Origin: Lentzea alba
GTDB lineage: Bacteria > Actinomycetota > Actinomycetes > Mycobacteriales > Pseudonocardiaceae
DNA: 64,000 nucleotides
Assembly (NCBI RefSeq): GCF_011067745.1
Contig: NZ_JAAMPJ010000013.1
Coordinates: 248,001-312,000, forward strand
Direction of reading: 5' to 3'
Shown one piece after another: positions 59,141 to 64,000 of the stretch (its first letter is position 1; every line of letters starts with the position of its first letter). The notes below the pieces were generated by a model. It saw only the letters and a list, made by a program, of their open reading frames with translations. It was not told where the DNA came from and ran no database searches. A program made the position numbers and the translations under genes.

Positions 59141-61786
59141 CTACCGCGCGGACAGTGGTGAGACCGTCACGAAATCGATTTCGGGGGCGAACTTCGAGCG
59201 TTGGCCGTACTCGTTGTACGTCCTTCCGTCCCAGTTCGGCAGTTCCTTCGAGGTGAACTTGATCGTGTTGACCCCGGCGTTCAGCTGCACCGGCACGGCC
59301 AGGTCGCGGAACTGGTTCGCGTGGAACGTGGTGGGGAAGTCGACACGGCGCGGAGGCATCCCGTTGATCGAGAGGTCCGCGTGCCGCGCGACCGGGTCGG
59401 GGTTGTAGTGGGTGGGAATGGACTCCTGCGCGTTGGCGTACCGGATCACGAGCACGTGCTGACCCGGCCGGGTGGCGTTGACCTTGAGCGTCAGCGAGTT
59501 GGCGGGACCGTCACCGACAGCCGTCACCACGCCGCCGGAGGCGAACGAGAAGTCGGTGCTGACCCGGGCCGCACCGGTCAGGGTGCCGCTCTCCGCCTCG
59601 ACCTTCACCGGCGCCGGCTGCAACGCGGGAGAGGTGCGCACGCGGTCGAGTCGAAGACCGCCCACGGTGCTGGTGACCTTCAGCTGGTTGATGCCGGCTG
59701 ACAGGAACAGCGGCACGGACTGGGTTCCGTTTTGCGCACCGACGAGAAGTCCGTCGACGTTGCGCCCGTTCAGCTGCACCGACGCGAGACCGCCGCCGGT
59801 GTGGTCGAAGGACACGGTCGAGTAGCCGTCGCGGTCGGAGTGGACCCAGAACGTCGCCGACTGTCCCGAGCCGATCCTGGCGACGCCGGGGCCGGACGCG
59901 CTCTGGACGTTGTACTGGGCCTTGGCCTTGGCGAGGTCCGCGTACTCGGCCTCGTAGACCGACCGTCCGTCGGTGTTCGCGTCGACCGCGGTGACGTCGA
60001 TCTTGTCGATGATCGCGTCACCACGGGTGGCGCCGAGCTGCGGGTCGGACGCGGCGAGCGTGATGGTGTGCTTGCCCGCGGCCAGTTGAACGCGCGTGTC
60101 GGTGTGGTCCCACACCACCCACTCGTACGACACCGGCAGACGCAGCTCCTGCGGCCGTTCGCCGTCGATCCGCATGAAGACGTTGGTCGGACCCTGCTGC
60201 ACCACGCTGGCGTACTTGTTGTGCGTGCTGGAGAAGACGCTCAGGTCGTAGACGCCGGTGCTCGGCACGTCGATGTCGAACGACAGCACGACGTTCGAGC
60301 CGGTGCGCAGGCCGCCGACGTTGTAGTTGCCGGAGGTCGCGAACTTGCTGACGTTCCGCGGGCTGCCTTCCGGGCCGTTGAGGCTCCAGCCGGTACCGGT
60401 GTGCCGGGCGTTCTCGGCCTCGTAGGTGCGGCTCCACGGCACGGAAACGGCCGTCGTGCTGCCACTCGCGCCCGGGCTGATGATCACCTGGTACGCCGAC
60501 ATCTCCTTGAGGTCGGTGAACGGGAGCACCACGCTGCCGTCGGACGCGACCGCGAGCCTGGTGTCCAGCAACGGGCGCGGTTCGGGGGAGTCGCCGACCT
60601 GGCCGGTCCACGGGATCTCGCGGACGCTGGCGTGCACCGTGCTGCCGAACACCTTCCGGTCCACGTTGGTGAACTTGACGTCGGCCGCGCCGTTCGCGCC
60701 GCCGAAGATGACGCGGGACTGGCGCTTGTCCTTGTCGAGCGATGCGATGCCCTGCAACGTGTACTGCTGGCCCGGTGAGGGCGGGGTGACGCGCACCGTG
60801 TCACCGGTCATCTGGCCGTAGGCGTTGAACAGCCACCACTGGCCGTTGCCCTTGTTGGCCTCGACGGTCGAGTCGTTGAGGTTGCCGTCGATGTTCCAGT
60901 ACGCCAGGTCGGCGTCTACTTTGGACTCCTCGATCGCGGACATCCACTGGATCATCTGGCCGGGTACGGAGAGGTGGTAGCGGTAGGCGTACTCGTCGAT
61001 GTTGATCGGCAGCGCGGAGATGCCGAGCTCGCGTTCCCAGCCGCGGTACTTCGCCACGCTCTTGCGCACGACGTCCGGTGACGACAGCTCGTGCCAGGTC
61101 ATCACCTCGGGCAGGCAGTTGTTCGCCTTGCAGTACTGCAGGAAGCCCTTGACCTGGTCGTAGAGCAGCGAGGTGTTCGGCCCGGCGATGCGGGCCTTCG
61201 GGTCCATGCTCTTGATGAGGTCGTGGATCTGCTTGTACTCCTCGAAGAAGTACTTCGGGTCGTTCAGCCAGCTGATGTTGTTGTAGCTGTACTGGCCGGT
61301 GCCGTACCAGTTGCCTTCCGGTTCGTTGAAGGGCACGTAGACGATGTGATCACGGTTGCCGGAGCTGAGCACCTGACTCACCTGCGACCCGACCTTGGCA
61401 CGGAAGTCGTCCCGGCCGGCCTGGCCCTGCGCGCGCTGGTAGGGAAAGCCCCGGTAGATGTCCGTCATGTAGATGTAGACGTCACCGCCGCCCGCGGCCA
61501 CCCACGGACCGGCCACCTCGAGCGCGTCCGCGCCGGGGTGCTGGGGGCCGTCCTGGGCCTTGGTGGCGAGCGTCTTCGGGTAGAACCCGGCGAGTGCCGC
61601 GTTGCTCGGCACGCCGGGGCCGTACACGCCGTAGAGCGAACCCGCCGCTCCGCCGTGGAACGCGCCGGTGCTCGCGGCGAGATCGACGGTGAGCGTGCTG
61701 GTGGCAGCGGCACTCGTGGTCATGGGGAGCAGGGTGGCCGAGACGAGTGTCGCGGCGAGCGCGAGCACAGTTCCTCGTTGAACCAT
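59141..61786 (-). CDS. Secreted TIM-barrel glycoside hydrolase (unassigned, GH39-like) with three CBM35/CBM6-type modules
   Basis: The 881-residue secreted protein has a signal peptide and a barrel of about 300 residues, with Glu155 in VPFNEPEGNWYG as probable acid/base and Glu265 in NIDEYAY as probable nucleophile. This is the layout of clan A retaining hydrolases. After a beta domain come three beta-sandwich modules (about 455-620, 625-735, 740-880), each with YEAE/EAESG-type starts typical of CBM35 or CBM6. I do not recognise the CAZy family with certainty; GH39 relatives acting on arabinogalactan are one option. It is divergent-regulated with the third LacI, with two TCGAACCGGTTCGA boxes between 61787 and 61904. 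Confidence 0.72.
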   Translation of the reverse strand: MVQRGTVLALAATLVSATLLPMTTSAAATSTLTVDLAASTGAFHGGAAGSLYGVYGPGVPSNAALAGFYPKTLATKAQDGPQHPGADALEVAGPWVAAGGGDVYIYMTDIYRGFPYQRAQGQAGRDDFRAKVGSQVSQVLSSGNRDHIVYVPFNEPEGNWYGTGQYSYNNISWLNDPKYFFEEYKQIHDLIKSMDPKARIAGPNTSLLYDQVKGFLQYCKANNCLPEVMTWHELSSPDVVRKSVAKYRGWERELGISALPINIDEYAYRYHLSVPGQMIQWMSAIEESKVDADLAYWNIDGNLNDSTVEANKGNGQWWLFNAYGQMTGDTVRVTPPSPGQQYTLQGIASLDKDKRQSRVIFGGANGAADVKFTNVDRKVFGSTVHASVREIPWTGQVGDSPEPRPLLDTRLAVASDGSVVLPFTDLKEMSAYQVIISPGASGSTTAVSVPWSRTYEAENARHTGTGWSLNGPEGSPRNVSKFATSGNYNVGGLRTGSNVVLSFDIDVPSTGVYDLSVFSSTHNKYASVVQQGPTNVFMRIDGERPQELRLPVSYEWVVWDHTDTRVQLAAGKHTITLAASDPQLGATRGDAIIDKIDVTAVDANTDGRSVYEAEYADLAKAKAQYNVQSASGPGVARIGSGQSATFWVHSDRDGYSTVSFDHTGGGLASVQLNGRNVDGLLVGAQNGTQSVPLFLSAGINQLKVTSTVGGLRLDRVRTSPALQPAPVKVEAESGTLTGAARVSTDFSFASGGVVTAVGDGPANSLTLKVNATRPGQHVLVIRYANAQESIPTHYNPDPVARHADLSINGMPPRRVDFPTTFHANQFRDLAVPVQLNAGVNTIKFTSKELPNWDGRTYNEYGQRSKFAPEIDFVTVSPLSAR

Positions 61787-61820
61787 GGGGACTCCGAACG
61801 AAACAGGGGGACACGGAGAC

Positions 61821-61834
61821 TCGAACCGGTTCGA
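61821..61834. promoter_or_regulatory. LacI operator TCGAACCGGTTCGA, copy 1
   Basis: This perfect palindrome is 35 bp before the start of the TIM-barrel hydrolase gene. It is identical to the sites at 61887 and within 63035, and is separated from the former by 66 bp centre to centre. Confidence 0.8.
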
Positions 61835-61886
61835 TCAGGTCGAGAAGCTACGCGCTGACGCGCAGCAAACGCAAGGAATTGACCTA

Positions 61887-61900
61887 TCGAACCGGTTCGA
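61887..61900. promoter_or_regulatory. LacI operator TCGAACCGGTTCGA, copy 2
   Basis: This perfect palindrome lies four bases after the end of the third lacI gene and upstream of the hydrolase promoter region. Together with copy 1 it gives a two-site arrangement. Confidence 0.75.
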
Positions 61901-61904
61901 GCTC

Positions 61905-62918
61905 TCAACCCCTGCGACGCGCGCCGGTGCTCGAACGCAGCGTGATCGGCGGTGCGAGCATGCTGTGCCGCGGCGTCGCGGACGGGTCGCCGATCTGCTC
62001 CAGCAGCAGGTCGACGGCCAGCCGGGCCATGTCACCGGCGGGCACGTCGGCGGCGGTCAGCGGCGGGTGGAAGTCGTCCGCGAGCCGGTCGGCGATGACG
62101 CCGGTCAGCGAGAAGTCGCGAGGTACGTCGAGTCCGGCCCGGTGCAGGGCGCGTTGCACGCCGGGCAGCGCCGCCTCGTTGATCGTCACGGCCGCCGTGA
62201 CCTCCGGCCAGCGGGTCCTGATCTCCTCGAAGCACGCGACGCCGGCCGCGGGATCGTCGGCGCAGCACACGGTGTGCGCCTTGACGCCGCACTCCTCGGC
62301 GGTCTCGGCGAACGCCGTCGTGGCGCGCAGAGCGGGGCCATAACCCGCGGCGACCAGCTCGTCGGACCGGTTGATCAGCACGACGTCGGAGTGGCCGAGG
62401 TCGGCGAGGTGCCGGACGCAGCGGGTGATCAGCCCGGCGTAGTCGACGTCGACCCACCACGACGCGGCCGGGTCCTCGACGTGACCGATCGTCACGAACG
62501 GCAGTTCGGCGCTGGTCAGCCGGTCGACCCTGGGGTCCTGCAGGAGGATCTCCATCAGGATCACGCCGTCGACGCGGCGGCCGGTGACGATCCGCTCGAA
62601 CGACCGGTCGTGGTCGCCGCCGCTGGGGGACAGCAACACGTCGTGGTCGTGGGCGGCGGCCGACTCCACGACGCTCGCGACGAACGCCAGCTGGACGTCG
62701 GTGAGCCGGGCGCTCGCGGGCGGTATCACCAGCCCCAACGTGCGGGTACGTCCTTCGGCGAGCGCGCGGGCGCTGGCGTTGGGCCGGTAGCCGAGCTCGG
62801 CGATGACGTCGTTGATCCGCTGGGCGGTCGCCGTGGACACCGGCCGTTTCCCGCTCAGCGCGTACGACACGGTGCTCCGGGACACCCCGGCCCGCTTGGC
62901 GATCTCTCCGATGTTCAT
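61905..62918 (-). CDS. LacI-family transcriptional regulator (third of three)
   Basis: The 337-residue repressor has an HTH (MNIGEIAKRAGVSRSTVSYALS), hinge NASARALA and a ligand-binding domain. ATG 62918 places the HTH at the N-terminus; the frame continues upstream to 63026 without support. The gene lies between the TIM-barrel hydrolase gene, on the same strand downstream, and a divergent solute-binding-protein gene, with TCGAACCGGTTCGA-type sites in both gaps. It most likely represses both and itself. The recognition helix carries Arg-Ser where the other two LacI proteins have Val-Ser and Pro-Ser. Confidence 0.93.
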   Translation of the reverse strand: MNIGEIAKRAGVSRSTVSYALSGKRPVSTATAQRINDVIAELGYRPNASARALAEGRTRTLGLVIPPASARLTDVQLAFVASVVESAAAHDHDVLLSPSGGDHDRSFERIVTGRRVDGVILMEILLQDPRVDRLTSAELPFVTIGHVEDPAASWWVDVDYAGLITRCVRHLADLGHSDVVLINRSDELVAAGYGPALRATTAFAETAEECGVKAHTVCCADDPAAGVACFEEIRTRWPEVTAAVTINEAALPGVQRALHRAGLDVPRDFSLTGVIADRLADDFHPPLTAADVPAGDMARLAVDLLLEQIGDPSATPRHSMLAPPITLRSSTGARRRG

Positions 62919-62947
62919 GCGCGCTTCCCGTCTCCGGCCCACTTCCT

Positions 62948-62961
62948 GGGAACCGGTTCGA
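62948..62961. promoter_or_regulatory. LacI operator variant GGGAACCGGTTCGA
   Basis: A GAACCGGTTC palindrome with one degenerate arm sits 29 bp upstream of the third lacI start. It likely serves autoregulation. Confidence 0.65.
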
Positions 62962-63034
62962 CTACGCCTCATCGTAGAACTTTCCCTCTTGCAAGACACC
63001 ATCGCGGCGATTACGTTGACGCCCACTTCCAGAA

Positions 63035-63050
63035 GTCGAACCGGTTCGAC
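63035..63050. promoter_or_regulatory. 16-bp operator GTCGAACCGGTTCGAC
   Basis: This perfect 16-bp palindrome is 37 bp before the solute-binding-protein ATG, in the divergent gap with lacI. It contains the same 14-mer as the two boxes at 61821 and 61887. Confidence 0.82.
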
Positions 63051-63087
63051 CTATTGCCGTCAGCGCAGCCGCCAGGAAGGACCCCCC

Positions 63088-64000
63088 ATGTTCCCCGCCC
63101 GTAAGCCCACCAGACTGCTGGCCGCGTTCGGCCTGGTCGCGTTCGTGGCGGCGTGTTCGTCCACGCCGAGCACCACCGCGACGCCGGACACCTTCTCCGT
63201 CTGGGACCCGTACCCCCAGTTCGCCGCCGAGTCCGAGTGGGCGAAGACGATCGACAAGTGCGGGACGGAGGCCGGCGTGAAGATCCAGCGCCAGGCCTAC
63301 GACACCACCGACCTGACCAGCAAGGTCCTGCTCGCCGCGCAGCAGGGCACCGCACCGCACGTGCTGGTGCTCGACAACCCGGTCGTGTCCACCCTGGCCG
63401 AGGCGGGCGTGCTCAAGACGAACCAGGACGTGGGCCTCGACGCCTCGCAGGTCTCGCCGAACCTCGCCGCCGCCGGGGCCCTGAACGGCCAGAACTACGG
63501 CACGCCGATCGGCGCGAACACCCTGGCCCTCTACTACAACAAGGCCGTGCTGACCGCCGCGGGCGTCGACCCGGCCGCCGTCAAGGACTGGGACTCGCTG
63601 AACGCGGCGCTGGCCAAGGTGAAGGCCGCCGGCAAGAAGGGCATCACCTTCTCCGCCATCGGCACCGAGGAGGGCACCTTCCAGTTCCTGCCGTGGTTCT
63701 GGGGCGCGAACGGGTCGCTCACCGACCTGCCGTCCGGGAAGGCGGCACTCGAACTGTGGAAGTCCTGGCTGGACAACGGTTACGCGCCGAACTCGGTCGT
63801 CGGCAACACCCAGACGACCAGCTGGCAGGAGTTCGCCACCGGCGAGTACGCGTTCGCCGAGAACGGCACCTGGCAGCTGGCCAACGCGAAGAAGGCCGGC
63901 TTCGAGTACGGCGTCATCCCGATCCCCGGCCGCACCGGTGGAACCGCGCCCGCGCCGACCGGTGGTGAGTTCGTCACCGTCCCCGCACAGAACAACCCCG
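63088..64000 (+). CDS. ABC sugar solute-binding lipoprotein (3' end cut by the window)
   Basis: The first 304 residues are present. A signal peptide ends in a lipobox (FVAACSST), so the product is membrane-anchored outside the cell. Family 1 sugar-binding features include TAPHVLVLDNPVVSTLAE, YGTPIGANTLALYYNKAVL and FLPWFWGANGS. ATG 63088 follows AGGAAGGA. The frame has no stop before the edge; permease genes are expected just beyond it. The operator upstream and the divergent third LacI indicate induction by the sugar it binds, probably the product of the TIM-barrel hydrolase at 59141-61786. Confidence 0.92.
   Translation, partial: MFPARKPTRLLAAFGLVAFVAACSSTPSTTATPDTFSVWDPYPQFAAESEWAKTIDKCGTEAGVKIQRQAYDTTDLTSKVLLAAQQGTAPHVLVLDNPVVSTLAEAGVLKTNQDVGLDASQVSPNLAAAGALNGQNYGTPIGANTLALYYNKAVLTAAGVDPAAVKDWDSLNAALAKVKAAGKKGITFSAIGTEEGTFQFLPWFWGANGSLTDLPSGKAALELWKSWLDNGYAPNSVVGNTQTTSWQEFATGEYAFAENGTWQLANAKKAGFEYGVIPIPGRTGGTAPAPTGGEFVTVPAQNNP

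Overview
The window is very GC-rich, codon-third-position-GC DNA. It has many GTG and TTG starts, Tat signals, MsiK-type ABC transporters without their own ATPase, and CebR/CelR-type operators. Together these point to a soil actinomycete, probably of the Pseudonocardiales (a Lentzea, Saccharothrix or Amycolatopsis relative); the genus is inferred, not proven. I see no rRNA, tRNA, CRISPR array, prophage or insertion sequence.

Most of the 64 kb is a plant cell-wall polysaccharide degradation island centred on pectin (rhamnogalacturonan-I, arabinan, galactan), xyloglucan and mannan. Positions 1-10.4 kb hold secreted enzymes: GH30 galactanase (cut by the left edge), GH74 xyloglucanase with CBM2, GH12, PL11 and PL9, with a LacI regulator. 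Positions 10.4-14.7 kb form a minus-strand operon of PL11, a CE2 esterase and a CE7 esterase. Positions 14.9-26.6 kb form an import-and-digest unit: cytoplasmic GH3, a LacI regulator, a Tat-lipoprotein solute-binding protein, two LplB/YtcP-type permeases, GH42 and GH95. Positions 26.6-31.2 kb hold two GH43 arabinan enzymes and a divergent CBM32/PNGase F-like protein. Positions 31.2-34.1 kb are a vanillate-demethylase-like Rieske oxygenase, an overlooked 52-residue protein, a reductase and an IclR regulator. Positions 34.3-43 kb hold a GH127, a secreted phosphodiesterase, an orphan solute-binding protein and a multidomain GH43. Positions 43-46.6 kb hold two tandem GH5_8 mannanases, the second fused to an esterase, Fn3 and CBM2.

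Positions 46.6-54.5 kb are less specialised: a Nudix hydrolase, an unusual DUF1996 protein, CstA, a 109-residue unknown, DUF3311, a sodium:solute symporter, an ECF sigma factor and a small membrane protein. Positions 54.7-64 kb return to saccharides: a GH78 rhamnosidase, an SGNH hydrolase, an unassigned TIM-barrel hydrolase with three CBM-like modules, a third LacI regulator and a solute-binding protein cut by the right edge.

The control layer is readable in the DNA. At least four operator types recur upstream of these genes: TYGAANCGNTTCRA at the pectin/xyloglucan genes, TCGAACCGGTTCGA at the third LacI locus, TGGGAGCGCTCCCA (the CebR/CelR cellobiose box) at PL9 and the mannanase fusion, and TGTTANCGNTAACA-like sites at the arabinan genes. 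A family of four 47-nt hairpins with covarying stems closes transcription units across the window.
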